A DNA stretch of 64,000 bases from Neisseria sp. (GTDB taxonomy: Bacteria > Pseudomonadota > Gammaproteobacteria > Burkholderiales > Neisseriaceae). The stretch spans positions 1 through 64,000 of the forward strand of contig NZ_JAUMUI010000003.1 in the NCBI RefSeq assembly GCF_030530745.1, in the 5' to 3' direction. The position numbers and the translations under genes are program-made. This document shows, piece after piece, positions 27,781-40,446 of the stretch. Position 1 is the first letter of the stretch. Each line of letters starts with the position of its first letter. The notes beneath the pieces were generated by a model. It did no database searches, had not been told where the DNA came from, and saw nothing but the letters and a program-made list of their open reading frames with translations.

Positions 27781-28995
27781 CTACTGGCGGTAGTGTTGCA
27801 AAAAGCGCGCCAGTTTACCCATGGCTTCTTCGATTTGGTGGGCATAAGGCAGCGTTACCACTCGGAAATGATCGGGGCGTATCCAGTTGAAACCCGTGCC
27901 CTGCACCAGCAGTACCTTCTCCTGCAACAGCAAATCGTAGATGAATTTGGCATCGTCTTTAATGCCGTACATTTCCGTGTCGATTTTCGGGAACAGATAC
28001 ATTGCGCCTTTCGGCTTCACGCAGCTGATGCCGGGGATTTGAACGAGCATTTCGTAGGCTTTGTTGCGCTGCTCCAGCAGGCGGCCGCCGGGCAGGATAA
28101 ATTCGTTGATGCTCTGATAACCGCCCAATGCGGTTTGGATGGCGTGCTGCATGGGCGTGTTGGCGCACAAACGCATCGAGGCGAGCATATCCAAACCTTC
28201 GATATAGCCTTTGGCGTGGTGTTTGGGGCCGTTGAGCACCATCCAGCCCATACGGAAACCGGCCACGCGGTAGGCTTTGGAAAGGCCGTTGAAGGTGATG
28301 GTGAGCAAATCGGGGGCGAGTGCGGCGATGTGGTGGTGTTGCGCGCCGTCGTAAAGGATTTTGTCGTAAATCTCGTCGGCGAAAATAATCAGCCCGTGGC
28401 GGCGCGCCAAGTCGGCAATCTGCAACAGGATTTCTTTGCTGTATACCGCGCCCGTGGGGTTGTTGGGGTTAATCACCACGATGGCCTTGGTGTTGGGTGT
28501 GATTTTCGATTCGATATCGGCCAGGTCGGGAAACCATTCGTTTTCTTCGTCGCACAGATAATGGCGCACGGTGCCGCCGGCCAGCGTGGCCGCCGCCGTC
28601 CACAAGGGGTAGTCGGGGGCGGGAATCAGGATTTCGTCGCCGTCGTTAAGCAGCGCCTGCATCGACATGGTAATCAGCTCGGATACGCCGTTGCCGATAT
28701 ACACGTCGTTTACGGTGATGCTGCGCAAATCTTTGGTTTGGTAATAATGCACGATGGCTTTGCGGGCGGAATACAGCCCTTTGGAATCGCAATAGCCCTG
28801 CGAAGTGGGCAGGTTGCGGATAACGTCGACCAAAATTTCATCGGGCGCTTCAAAGCCGAAAGGCGCGGGGTTGCCGATATTGAGTTTTAAGATTTTATGG
28901 CCTTCTTCTTCAAGGCGCAGGGCTTCTTTGTGTACGGGGCCGCGGATGTCGTAGCATACTTGGTCGAGTTTGGAGGATTTGGGAAAACGGTCCAT
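27781..28995 (-). CDS. alaA: PLP-dependent aminotransferase, AlaA type
   Basis: The 404-residue class I aminotransferase probably makes alanine from pyruvate and glutamate. The PLP lysine lies in NGLSKAYRVAGFRMGW. NPNNPTGAVYS and ADEIYDKILYDGA hold the cofactor-binding Asn and Asp/Tyr. FRVVTLP near the C-terminus contains the carboxylate-binding Arg. The sequence style and length match E. coli AlaA (YfbQ). Confidence 0.88.
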   Translation of the reverse strand: MDRFPKSSKLDQVCYDIRGPVHKEALRLEEEGHKILKLNIGNPAPFGFEAPDEILVDVIRNLPTSQGYCDSKGLYSARKAIVHYYQTKDLRSITVNDVYIGNGVSELITMSMQALLNDGDEILIPAPDYPLWTAAATLAGGTVRHYLCDEENEWFPDLADIESKITPNTKAIVVINPNNPTGAVYSKEILLQIADLARRHGLIIFADEIYDKILYDGAQHHHIAALAPDLLTITFNGLSKAYRVAGFRMGWMVLNGPKHHAKGYIEGLDMLASMRLCANTPMQHAIQTALGGYQSINEFILPGGRLLEQRNKAYEMLVQIPGISCVKPKGAMYLFPKIDTEMYGIKDDAKFIYDLLLQEKVLLVQGTGFNWIRPDHFRVVTLPYAHQIEEAMGKLARFLQHYRQ

Positions 28996-29221
28996 GGTGT
29001 TGCAACTTAATCTTGTGAAATGAAAGGCTGTAAATGTACCGCTTTTACGGGGCGCTGCAAAGATGCCCGCAGTAAATTTTTAAGCCTTGCAAAACCCGCC
29101 CGGCCGTCTGAAACACGGCTTTACGGAAAGGCGGAAAACCGGCTGCCGGATTAGTGTAAGTTTGCAAAAGCCGCAGCCTGCCGCACCCCTTTCTCTTTTT
29201 AGAAGCAAATAGAGCGTATAA

Positions 29222-30262
<1,041 letters not shown>

Positions 30263-30411
30263 AAACCCCGCAGCCGCGCCGTACGGCAGATACCGACCGT
30301 AAATTCCGGTAAAGCCGGCTGGCTTTTTCTGCAACAATCCCAACCTGTAAAACCTGCCGCCGACCCGGCGGGCAACATTTTGTTTATCAAATTTATCCGG
30401 ATTTTATTTTA

Positions 30412-30448
30412 ATAGTTTTTAATAATTAAGATTATTTGAACTATAAAT
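30412..30448 (+). promoter_or_regulatory. Possible OxyR site upstream of prx-grx
   Basis: The segment starts ATAGTTTTTAATAAT and partly fits the ATAGnTnnnAnCTAT half-site spacing, with a weaker second half. It lies just before a TACAAT -10 element (30472-30477) that lacks a good -35, as activator-dependent promoters do. This is inference; the second half-site is poor. Confidence 0.3.
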
Positions 30449-30538
30449 TATCCAAATCAATGTAAAAGGCGTACAATCCGCCTTCATCATTTTTTGATGT
30501 ACTTTTCTATCAACCTCATCATTGTTTAGGAGCTCCAA

Positions 30539-31273
30539 ATGGCATTAGCAGACCGTACCGGCCAACAAGTCCCCAGCGTCGTATTCCACACCCGCTCAGG
30601 CGATGCCTGGAAAGACGTTTCCACCGACGATTTGTTCAAAGGCAAAAAAGTAGTGGTATTCTCACTGCCCGGCGCCTTTACCCCCACCTGTTCTTCCACC
30701 CACCTGCCCCGCTACAACGAGCTGGCCAAAGAATTCAAAGCCCGCGGTATCGACAGCATTTTGTGCGTATCGGTAAACGACACCTTCGTGATGAACGCAT
30801 GGCTTGCCGACCAAGAAGCCGAAAACATCATCGTCGTGCCCGACGGCAACGGCGAATTCACTAAAGGCATGGGTATGCTGGTAAGCAAAGAAGGCTTGGG
30901 CTTCGGCGACCGCTCTTGGCGTTACTCCATGCTGGTTAACGACGGCAAAATCGAAAAAATGTTTATCGAGCCGGAAAAAGAAGGCGACCCCTTTGAAGTT
31001 TCCGATGCCGACACCATGCTGAAATTCATCGACCCCTCTTGGAAAGAGCAAGAGTCCGTTTCCATCTTTACCAAACCCGGCTGCCAATACTGCGCCAAAG
31101 CCAAACAGCTTCTGCAAGACAAAGGCCTGGACTACGAAGAAATCGTATTAGGTAAAGACGCCACCACCGTGTCCGTTCGCGCCATCACCGGCAAAACTAC
31201 CGCACCGCAAGTGTTTATCGGCGGCAAATACATCGGCGGCAGCGAAGAATTGGAAGCCTACTTGGCAAAATAA
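30539..31273 (+). CDS. Hybrid peroxiredoxin-glutaredoxin
   Basis: The 244-residue fusion reduces hydrogen and organic peroxides using glutathione. Residues 1-165 are a Prx5-type peroxiredoxin with the peroxidatic Cys51 in [14 protein letters not shown]. Residues 174-244 are a glutaredoxin with CQYC at 182-185 and the [14 protein letters not shown] substrate loop. The built-in glutaredoxin makes the enzyme self-sufficient except for glutathione. AGGAG lies six bases before the ATG. The next gene encodes an Lpd-type flavoprotein, an order also recalled for N. meningitidis. Confidence 0.95.
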   Translation: MALADRTGQQVPSVVFHTRSGDAWKDVSTDDLFKGKKVVVFSLPGAFTPTCSSTHLPRYNELAKEFKARGIDSILCVSVNDTFVMNAWLADQEAENIIVVPDGNGEFTKGMGMLVSKEGLGFGDRSWRYSMLVNDGKIEKMFIEPEKEGDPFEVSDADTMLKFIDPSWKEQESVSIFTKPGCQYCAKAKQLLQDKGLDYEEIVLGKDATTVSVRAITGKTTAPQVFIGGKYIGGSEELEAYLAK

Positions 31274-31408
31274 CCCGCAACCCGCCGGTTGCCGTGGTTT
31301 GAACGCCACCCCGAAACGTGCCGTTATCCACCAGTAACGGCACGTTTTTCAAATCCGGCAAAACAAAATGAAACGATACGGCATTATTTTTATTTTGTTT
31401 CACCGCAT

Positions 31409-31445
31409 TCAGACGGCCTCAATATGGTTACAGGCCGTCTGAAAA
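31409..31445. repeat. Inverted DUS pair
   Basis: TTCAGACGGCCT and AGGCCGTCTGAA face each other in the gap after prx-grx. It may partly end that transcript before the Lpd gene. Confidence 0.5.
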
Positions 31446-31560
31446 AACGCAGCAGATTTACGCAAACCGGCATTGCGGGCTGCAGTTCCGGTTTTCTTAA
31501 ATTTCTTGCTTTACGCTATTTTAAAGGCCGTCTGAAACGGCACCTCGAAAGGACAACACA

Positions 31561-33015
31561 ATGAAACAACTCCAAGCAGACGTAGTAGTTATCGGCGGCG
31601 GTACCGCCGGCATGGGCGCCTTCCGCAACGCCCGCCTCCACACCGACAATGTCTACCTGATTGAAGGCAACGTATTCGGCACCACCTGTGCCCGTGTCGG
31701 CTGCATGCCTTCCAAACTGATGATTGCCGCCGCCGAAGCGCGCCACCATGCCCTGCACACCGACCCGTTCGGCATTCATTTAGACAAAAACAGCATCACT
31801 GTTAACGGCGAAGAAGTAATGAAGCGCGTGAAATCCGAGCGCGACCGCTTTGTCGGCTTCGTGGTCAGCGACGTAGAAGAATGGCCGGCCGATAAGCGCA
31901 TCATGGGCAAGGCCAGATTTATCGACGAGCACACCGTCCAAATCGACGATCACACCCAAATCAAAGCCGGGCGCATCGTGATTGCCACCGGCTCCCGCCC
32001 TGTCATCATGCCGCAATGGGAAGCGCTGGGCGACAAACTGATTATCAACGACGACGTATTCTCATGGGACACCCTTCCCGAGAGCGTGGCCGTTTTCGGC
32101 CCCGGCGTAATCGGTTTGGAGCTCGGCCAGGCCCTGCACCGCTTGGGCGTAAAAGTGGAAATCTTCGGCGTAGGCGGCATGCTGGGCGGCATTTCCGACC
32201 CCGTGGTGCTGGCCGAAGCCAAAGCCGTGTTCGGCGAAGAACTAACGCTGCACCTGGATACCGATCCGTCCAAAACCGAAGTCAGACTTAACGCCGGAGG
32301 CAAAGTAGAGGTGCACTGGACGGAAAACGGCCGAAGCGGCGTTTACACCGCCGACTACCTGCTGGCCGCCGTCGGCCGCCGTCCGAATACGGATAACCTG
32401 GGTTTGGAAAACCTCTCCATCGAGCTGGACAACCGCGGCGTGCCCAAAGCCAACCCCCTGACCATGCAGACCAGCATTCCCCACATCTTTATCGCAGGCG
32501 ACGCATCCAACCAGCTGCCGCTGCTGCACGAAGCCAGCGACCAAGGCAAAATCGCCGGCGACAACGCGGGCCGCTACCCCCATATCGAAAACGGCCTGCG
32601 CCGCAGCACCATCGGCGTGGTGTTCACCAGCCCGCAAATCGCCAGCATCGGCCTGAAATACGCCCAAGTTCAGGATCGCTATAAAAACCCCGAGTGTGTG
32701 GTGATCGGTGAAGTGTCGTTCCGCAACCAAGGCCGCAGCCGCGTGATGCTGGTCAATCAAGGCCATATGCGCGTATATGCCGAACAGGGTACCGGCCTGT
32801 TTGTCGGCGCCGAAATCGTCGGCCCCGCCGCCGAACACCTGGCACACCTATTGGCTTGGGCACACCAGCAAAAGATGACCGTGCCGCAAATGCTCGATAT
32901 GCCCTTCTACCACCCCGTTATCGAAGAAGGCCTGCGCACCGCCCTGCGTGATGTGAACAGCAAACTGAAGCTGGGCGAAGTGCATACCGAATGTGCCGAA
33001 TGCCCGGGCGAATAA
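31561..33015 (+). CDS. Lpd-type flavoprotein disulfide reductase (dihydrolipoyl dehydrogenase family)
   Basis: The 484-residue protein has the full fold: FAD motif GGGTAGMGA at residues 12-20, redox disulfide C43/C48 in TTCARVGCMPSK, a NAD fold GPGVIGLELGQ, and a catalytic HPVIEEG near the C-terminus. The redox loop (CARVGCMPSK) differs from the canonical [10 protein letters not shown] of the two other Lpd proteins here. A Cys pair (CAEC) closes the protein. It is not linked to E1 or E2 genes but follows prx-grx, so a role in thiol redox supply is possible. Lipoamide remains the default substrate by family. Confidence 0.85.
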   Translation: MKQLQADVVVIGGGTAGMGAFRNARLHTDNVYLIEGNVFGTTCARVGCMPSKLMIAAAEARHHALHTDPFGIHLDKNSITVNGEEVMKRVKSERDRFVGFVVSDVEEWPADKRIMGKARFIDEHTVQIDDHTQIKAGRIVIATGSRPVIMPQWEALGDKLIINDDVFSWDTLPESVAVFGPGVIGLELGQALHRLGVKVEIFGVGGMLGGISDPVVLAEAKAVFGEELTLHLDTDPSKTEVRLNAGGKVEVHWTENGRSGVYTADYLLAAVGRRPNTDNLGLENLSIELDNRGVPKANPLTMQTSIPHIFIAGDASNQLPLLHEASDQGKIAGDNAGRYPHIENGLRRSTIGVVFTSPQIASIGLKYAQVQDRYKNPECVVIGEVSFRNQGRSRVMLVNQGHMRVYAEQGTGLFVGAEIVGPAAEHLAHLLAWAHQQKMTVPQMLDMPFYHPVIEEGLRTALRDVNSKLKLGEVHTECAECPGE

Positions 33016-33059
33016 GTGAGGGGAAGGCCGATACCGCAAATTCGGCCAACTTCATCAAA

Positions 33060-33165
33060 AATTTCTTTTCGGTCAAAACCCCGCCGTTCACGGCGGTAGA
33101 GTTTGACTTTGATTTGACAGGGGCGTAATGCCGAATCAGGGCAACATGAAGAGCGACGCCTTATG
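33060..33165 (-). mobile_element. Possible IS200/IS605-type remnant
   Basis: AACCCCGCCGTTCACGGCGG forms a short GC hairpin of the kind found at the ends of IS200/IS605 elements, next to sequence without coding value. No tnpA or tnpB survives. The call rests on resemblance from memory. Confidence 0.25.
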
Positions 33166-33195
33166 TGCACCCTGCATGTTGAAACATAATGTTAT

Positions 33196-33240
33196 AAAAC
33201 AAGGCCGTCTGAAAAAATGACTTTCAGACGGCCTTGTTTT
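33196..33240. terminator. DUS hairpin, convergent terminator
   Basis: AAAACAAGGCCGTCTGAAA pairs with TTTCAGACGGCCTTGTTTT (19-bp perfect stem, short loop), with A and T runs on either side, between convergent genes. Confidence 0.8.
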
Positions 33241-33253
33241 ATTTCACTGGCGC

Positions 33254-33826
33254 TTATTTTTTAGCCGGTGCTTTTTTTGCAGGCGCTTTGGCGGGTGCGG
33301 CCGCTTTGTTCAGTTTGGCGGTGCCCGCTTTGTCGAGCACGCAGCCGCGGGTTACGATTTGCGACACTTGCTGCTGGCGGCCGTTTACGGTTTCCACCGC
33401 CATCTGGGTCAGCATATTGCCGTTTACTTTATCCACATTGGCGGCAGTGGCTTTGTTTGCCGACCATGTGATACCGCCGCCGGCAAAGATGTTTTGATCA
33501 TCATTTCCCACCACGCGGAAGAGGCCGGGGGAAACTTTGTCTTGGTATTTGACCTGTGCGGCCACTACTTCGCCGTTTTTGAAACCATACATCACGTTCA
33601 GCGGGTTTTGGCCTTTGTCGCCGCATTTGTAGGCCACTTCTTTTTTGCCGTCGATAGAATCAACCTGAACGGTTTGCGGCTCTTGGATTTGCGCCGCCGG
33701 CTGCTGTTGTGCGGCAGCGGCGGGGGCAGGTTGGGCTTTGGGCTTGTCTTTGCCGAACATACCGCAGGCACTCAGGGCGGTTACCACGGCCAGAGCCGGA
33801 ACGATGGTTTTCAAGTTTGACTTCAT
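33254..33826 (-). CDS. ACP/MliC-like lipoprotein with Lys-Ala-Pro tail
   Basis: The 190-residue protein has a lipobox (LSAC, Cys21), a Pro/Ala/Gln-rich linker to about residue 55, and a globular part. That part starts with EVAYKCGDKGQNPLNVMYGF and ends with QIVTRGCVLD. The Cys spacing and the YxCxxG...V.YGF pattern resemble neisserial adhesin complex protein and the lysozyme inhibitor MliC. A C-terminal tail repeats PAKKAPAKK-like units, very basic and unlike typical ACP. It may inhibit host lysozyme or aid adhesion; this is inferred from motifs. Confidence 0.6.
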   Translation of the reverse strand: MKSNLKTIVPALAVVTALSACGMFGKDKPKAQPAPAAAAQQQPAAQIQEPQTVQVDSIDGKKEVAYKCGDKGQNPLNVMYGFKNGEVVAAQVKYQDKVSPGLFRVVGNDDQNIFAGGGITWSANKATAANVDKVNGNMLTQMAVETVNGRQQQVSQIVTRGCVLDKAGTAKLNKAAAPAKAPAKKAPAKK

Positions 33827-34143
33827 AAAGTTACTCCGTTAGTCGTTTTATTCACATGCGCCGCTACGGCACAGACGGGGGATTTGGCAACGATAACAGA
33901 TAAAAAGTTCCGTGTCTTTATTACATTGTGGCCGAAAAACGGGCGGCCGTACAGAAAATGAACCATCTTCAAAGCCTTATACCGTTGATTTGGCTTTTGT
34001 TTATGCCGTATGAAAAAACAATTCAAAACAAGTAAAGATTTGCCCTGCATTACCCGGGCGGCAGAAAACAATACTGCCCCATTGCTTTATAATAGGCGCC
34101 GGCCCGCCTCCCGCACGCAACCCGACCGAGAAAGAAAACCGCC
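33827..34143. other. Divergent intergenic region
   Basis: About 317 bases between divergent genes with no gene. A perfect TATAAT (34088-34093) lies about 50 bases before the small membrane-protein gene and is a plausible -10 element; its -35 is weak. No repeat or operator was recognised. Confidence 0.5.
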
Positions 34144-34509
34144 ATGAACAACGATGTTATCGAACACAACAACCCCGCGCCGGATAACAGCCTGCGCACT
34201 TACACCATCATCATCTACGCCCTTTACGCCCTCTCGCTGCTCAACGGTATCACCGCGCCGGCAGGCGTGATTATGGCTTATGTGAAACGCGGCGAGGCGG
34301 CGGGCACGGTTTATCACAGCCATGTGCAATATCTGATTAAAACTTTCTGGTATACCCTGCTGGCCATGTTAATCGGCTGGCTCACACTGGTTGTCTTCAT
34401 AGGCTTCGTGGTTATCCTCATAGCCAGCGCGTGGTTTGTCTACCGCGTGGTGGCCGGATTTGTGAAACTGCTGGACAACCGCCCCGTCTCGCCCGACGGC
34501 TGGCTGTAA
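34144..34509 (+). CDS. DUF4870-like small membrane protein
   Basis: The 121-residue protein has three hydrophobic segments (about residues 22-46, 65-85 and 83-105) and conserved-looking blocks ITAPAGVIMAYVKRGEA and YHSHVQYLIKTFWY. This pattern is seen in small DUF4870/TIC20-like membrane proteins of unknown function. A DUS hairpin follows. Confidence 0.7.
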   Translation: MNNDVIEHNNPAPDNSLRTYTIIIYALYALSLLNGITAPAGVIMAYVKRGEAAGTVYHSHVQYLIKTFWYTLLAMLIGWLTLVVFIGFVVILIASAWFVYRVVAGFVKLLDNRPVSPDGWL

Positions 34510-34524
34510 ACGAATGTTTGGTTT

Positions 34525-34564
34525 GTTTTCAGACGGCCTGTTAAGAGAAAGGCCGTCTGAAAAC
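34525..34564. terminator. DUS hairpin
   Basis: GTTTTCAGACGGCC and GGCCGTCTGAAAAC are inverted around twelve bases, 15 bases after the DUF4870-like stop. Confidence 0.7.
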
Positions 34565-34635
34565 AAGCTGCCCGCATAGCGAAAAAAACGTATTTACGCT
34601 ATATAATCGCCCTCTTTCCCACGATTGCCCCAACC

Positions 34636-35727
34636 ATGACCGACTCTGCCTACCAGCAACAGCTAAACGGAAAAATCCGCCACATCGGACAACTGTTCGC
34701 GCCGCTGTCCGTGCCCGCTTTGGAAGTGTTCGACTCCCCCGAACGGCACTACCGTATGCGCGCCGAGTTCAGGGTTTGGCACGAAGGCGAAACCATGTTT
34801 TACGCCATGTTCGAACAGGGGCGCAAAGCCGGCGGGGCAACCATGCAGCGCTGCGACAGCTTTGCCCCCGCCTGCGAAGCCGTCAACCTCCTGATGCCGC
34901 GCCTGCTCGCAGCGGCCGGCCGTATGAGTGTGCTGAAAAACCGCTGGTATCAGGTGGAGTTTCTCGCCACCCTGAGCGGCGAAATGCTGGTTACGATGAT
35001 CTACCACAAAAAACTCGACGACACCTGGCGCGCCGCTGCCGAAGAGATGCAAAACGAGCTGGGCATCGCCGTTATCGGCCGCAGCAAAGGGCAGAAAATC
35101 GTGCTGAAGCAGGATTTCGTTACCGAAAAACTGAACGTGGGCGGCAACCCGTTCGTTTACCGCCAATACGAAGGCAGTTTCACCCAACCCAACGCCGCCG
35201 TTTGTGAAAAAATGCTCGCTTGGGCGTGCAACGTGGCACAGCACATCGGCGGCGACATGCTGGAACTCTATTGCGGCAACGGCAACTTCACCCTGCCGCT
35301 CGCACGCAGTTTCGATAAAGTGCTGGCCACCGAAGTATCGAAAACCTCGGTGCAGGCCGCATTATGGAATATAGAAGCGAACGGCAGCGGCAACGTGAAA
35401 ATCGCCCGTTTGTCGGCCGAAGAATTTACCGAAGCCTACACCGGCGTGCGCGCGTTCCGCCGCCTGCAAGAACAAGGCATCGTATTGGCCGACTACCGCT
35501 TTTCCACCATTTTCGTCGATCCGCCGCGCGCCGGCATCGACAGCGAAACCCTGAAACTGGTGCGGCAGTTCGACCATGTGATTTATATTTCGTGCAACCC
35601 CGAAACCCTGCGCGCCAACCTCGACACGCTGGCGCAGACCCACCGCATACGCCGCATGGCGCTGTTCGACCAGTTTCCGTTTACCCCCCATATCGAAAGC
35701 GGGGTATGGCTGGAAAAGCGCAGGTAA
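34636..35727 (+). CDS. trmA: tRNA (uracil-54-C5)-methyltransferase
   Basis: The 363-residue SAM enzyme makes ribothymidine at position 54 of tRNA. The SAM motif is MLELYCGNGNFTLPLA. The release Asp is in FVDPPRAGID, the catalytic Cys in YISCNPETL, and the C-terminal general-base Glu in FPFTPHIESGVWLEK. Length and motif order match E. coli TrmA. It lacks the iron-sulfur site of the RumA relatives. Confidence 0.95.
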   Translation: MTDSAYQQQLNGKIRHIGQLFAPLSVPALEVFDSPERHYRMRAEFRVWHEGETMFYAMFEQGRKAGGATMQRCDSFAPACEAVNLLMPRLLAAAGRMSVLKNRWYQVEFLATLSGEMLVTMIYHKKLDDTWRAAAEEMQNELGIAVIGRSKGQKIVLKQDFVTEKLNVGGNPFVYRQYEGSFTQPNAAVCEKMLAWACNVAQHIGGDMLELYCGNGNFTLPLARSFDKVLATEVSKTSVQAALWNIEANGSGNVKIARLSAEEFTEAYTGVRAFRRLQEQGIVLADYRFSTIFVDPPRAGIDSETLKLVRQFDHVIYISCNPETLRANLDTLAQTHRIRRMALFDQFPFTPHIESGVWLEKRR

Positions 35728-35735
35728 AGCGCCTA

Positions 35736-35764
35736 AGGCCGCCTGAAACCGTTTCAGACGGCCT
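35736..35764. terminator. DUS-derived hairpin between trmA and recO
   Basis: AGGCCGCCTGAAAC (one mismatch from DUS) faces GTTTCAGACGGCCT with almost no loop, just after the trmA stop. Confidence 0.6.
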
Positions 35765-35791
35765 GCCGCAACCGGATAAACCGTTATTAAT

Positions 35792-36538
35792 ATGCCCGCC
35801 CAAACCCACCGCATCAACCACGAACCCGCCTTCCTGCTCACCGCCAAACCCTGGCGCGAAAGCAGCCTGTGGCTGGAAATGTTCAGCCGCCGCTACGGGC
35901 GCGTGGCCCTGCTCGCCCGCAGCGCCCGCACGCGCCAGAGCGAGTTGCGCGGCGTGCTGGTGCCGTTTGTGCCGGTGAGCGCATCGTGGTACGGTTCGCA
36001 GGAGCTGAAAACCCTGCACCGCGCCGAATGGCTGGGCGGTTGGCGGCAGCCGCAGGGGCGGCCGCTGTTCAGCGGGCTGTATGCCAACGAATTGGTATAC
36101 AGACTCACCGCCCGCGAAGACCCTCACCCCGCCCTATACGACGCGCTCCACACCCTGATGCGCGCGGTGGCCGAAGAACCGAACCACGTTGCCTCCCTGC
36201 GCCGCTTCGAGTGGGCGTTGTTAACCGAACTGGGCTTCGCCCCCGACCTGCAACACGACGAACACGGCCAACCCGTTGCCGCCGGGCAAACCTACTGGCT
36301 GCGCCCCGAACACGCCCCGCTGCCGCTGGCACAGGCGGGCGGTTTGCCGCAGCACGAAGCACAAGGCGTTGCGGTGGACGGCAGCACCTTAATCCAACTG
36401 CGAAACGGCATTTTCGACAACGGCGAAAGTTTGCAGCAAACCCTCAAACTCACCCGTATGCTGCTGGATTTCCGCCTGCCCGAAGGCATCAAATCGCGGC
36501 AGGTTTTGCAGCAGATGCAGGCGTTTCAGACGGCCTGA
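35792..36538 (+). CDS. recO: DNA repair protein RecO
   Basis: The 248-residue protein aids RecA loading on gapped DNA in the RecFOR pathway. The N-terminal OB-fold is recognisable by [19 protein letters not shown] and [19 protein letters not shown]; the helical C-terminal part has GFAPDLQH. It lacks an obvious zinc site, as other neisserial forms are recalled to do. The last codons (QTA) and stop lie in a DUS. It is followed after about 65 bases by pdxJ. Confidence 0.92.
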   Translation: MPAQTHRINHEPAFLLTAKPWRESSLWLEMFSRRYGRVALLARSARTRQSELRGVLVPFVPVSASWYGSQELKTLHRAEWLGGWRQPQGRPLFSGLYANELVYRLTAREDPHPALYDALHTLMRAVAEEPNHVASLRRFEWALLTELGFAPDLQHDEHGQPVAAGQTYWLRPEHAPLPLAQAGGLPQHEAQGVAVDGSTLIQLRNGIFDNGESLQQTLKLTRMLLDFRLPEGIKSRQVLQQMQAFQTA

Positions 36539-36603
36539 ATTTTTTGCCCAACCCGCACAGGCCGTCTGAAAACACAACCAGACCTTCAAAAAGGAACCGA
36601 ACC

Positions 36604-37335
36604 ATGTTACTAGGCGTAAACATCGACCACGTCGCCACCCTGCGCAACGCCCGCGGCACCCCCTACCCCAGCCCGCTCGAAGCCGCGCTGATTGCCGAAA
36701 CCCACGGCGCCGACCTGATCACCCTGCACCTGCGCGAAGACCGCCGCCACATCAAAGACGCCGACGTATCCGCCATCAAAAACGCTATCCGCACCCGCAT
36801 GAACCTCGAAATGGCGCTCACCGAAGAAATGCTCGAAAACGCCCTTAAAGTGATGCCCGAAGACGTGTGCATCGTGCCCGAAAAGCGCGAAGAAATCACC
36901 ACCGAAGGCGGCCTCGACGTTTTGGCGCAGCAAGACAAAATCGCCGCCTTCACCAAAACGCTCACCGAAGCCGGCATCCGCGTTTCCCTGTTTATCGACG
37001 CCGACGAAGCGCAAATCCAAGCCGCCCGCGACGTGGGCGCACCCGTTATCGAACTGCACACCGGCGCCTATGCCGATGCCGAAACGCCGCATGCGCGCGC
37101 GACGCAATTGCAGCGCATCGAAGAAGGCGCGAACTTCGGTAGCGATTTGGGGCTGGTTGTCAATGCAGGCCACGGCCTCACCATCCACAACGTAACCCCG
37201 ATTGCCAAAATTCTCGCCATCCATGAGCTGAACATCGGCCATTCGCTGATTGCCCAAGCCGTGTTCCTCGGCCTGCCCGAAGCGATACGGCAGATGAAAG
37301 AAGTGATGTTCAGGGCGCGCTCGCTGCCTTATTGA
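36604..37335 (+). CDS. pdxJ: Pyridoxine 5'-phosphate synthase
   Basis: The 243-residue TIM-barrel enzyme closes the pyridine ring of vitamin B6 from 1-deoxyxylulose 5-phosphate and an aminoacetone phosphate. [33 protein letters not shown] and [12 protein letters not shown] are family signatures, the first with the catalytic His. ATG 36604 has AAGGAA upstream. The frame is open far into recO, but those upstream residues are frame-shadow sequence. It is followed by acpS as in many proteobacteria. Confidence 0.96.
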   Translation: MLLGVNIDHVATLRNARGTPYPSPLEAALIAETHGADLITLHLREDRRHIKDADVSAIKNAIRTRMNLEMALTEEMLENALKVMPEDVCIVPEKREEITTEGGLDVLAQQDKIAAFTKTLTEAGIRVSLFIDADEAQIQAARDVGAPVIELHTGAYADAETPHARATQLQRIEEGANFGSDLGLVVNAGHGLTIHNVTPIAKILAIHELNIGHSLIAQAVFLGLPEAIRQMKEVMFRARSLPY

Positions 37336-37365
37336 GGCCGTCTGAAAACCCGCAAAGGAAACCCC

Positions 37366-37743
37366 ATGATCTACGGAATCGGCACCGACATCGTTGCGCA
37401 GGAGCGCATCGAAAAACTGCATAAAAAATACGGCCAAGCCTTCGCCCGGCGCCTGCTCAGCCGCATCGAACTGCTCGAATACCCGCAGTCGGGCAGGCCG
37501 GTAAACTTTCTCGCCAAACGCTTCGCCGCCAAAGAAGCCTTCGCCAAAGCCGTCGGCACCGGCCTGCGCTCGCCCGTTAGCCTGCGCAACATCGGCGTGG
37601 GGCACGACGGATTGGGCAAACCGGAATTTATCTGCGAACCTGATTTGCAGCAGTGGCTGCAAGAAAAAGGCATCAAACACGTGCATTTGAGCATGAGCGA
37701 CGAGGGCGGCCGGGTGCTGGCGTTTGCCGTGGCCGAAAAATAA
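37366..37743 (+). CDS. acpS: Holo-acyl-carrier-protein synthase
   Basis: The 125-residue enzyme attaches the phosphopantetheine arm to acyl carrier protein. MIYGIGTDIVAQERIEKL holds the Mg-binding Asp, and LAKRFAAKEAFAKAVGTG holds the Glu-Lys catalytic block. The pdxJ-acpS pair is a common gene order. A DUS lies in the 30-base gap between them. Confidence 0.95.
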   Translation: MIYGIGTDIVAQERIEKLHKKYGQAFARRLLSRIELLEYPQSGRPVNFLAKRFAAKEAFAKAVGTGLRSPVSLRNIGVGHDGLGKPEFICEPDLQQWLQEKGIKHVHLSMSDEGGRVLAFAVAEK

Positions 37744-40305
<2,562 letters not shown>

Positions 40306-40446
40306 CCAGACCTACCCATCTCTGCCGCAAACCCGTAAAATCCGTAATTTTGAACCGTGCACCATAATTTTTCAGACGGCCGCCGTATTTAAGCAGACTT
40401 AATCCGTGCCCGTATGGTCATACATTCAATTATTTGAGGAGCCAAC

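Noticed and set aside
27658-28890. A 410-codon open frame on the plus strand
   Set aside because: It is antisense to alaA and crosses the bidirectional terminator; no family resemblance.
32907-33170. A minus-strand ORF reading KVKLYRRERRGFDRK
   Set aside because: It overlaps the end of the Lpd-type gene and the suspected IS605 scar; too short and unsupported to call as a gene.
34000-34143. tRNA or small RNA gene near the TATAAT box
   Set aside because: No cloverleaf or conserved stem was seen; the same check in other gaps also found no tRNA.
35869-37335. A recO-frame / pdxJ fusion of 488 codons
   Set aside because: The first half is the shifted shadow of recO with Arg/Pro-rich nonsense. 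PdxJ starts at the ATG at 36604 with its own ribosome-binding site.
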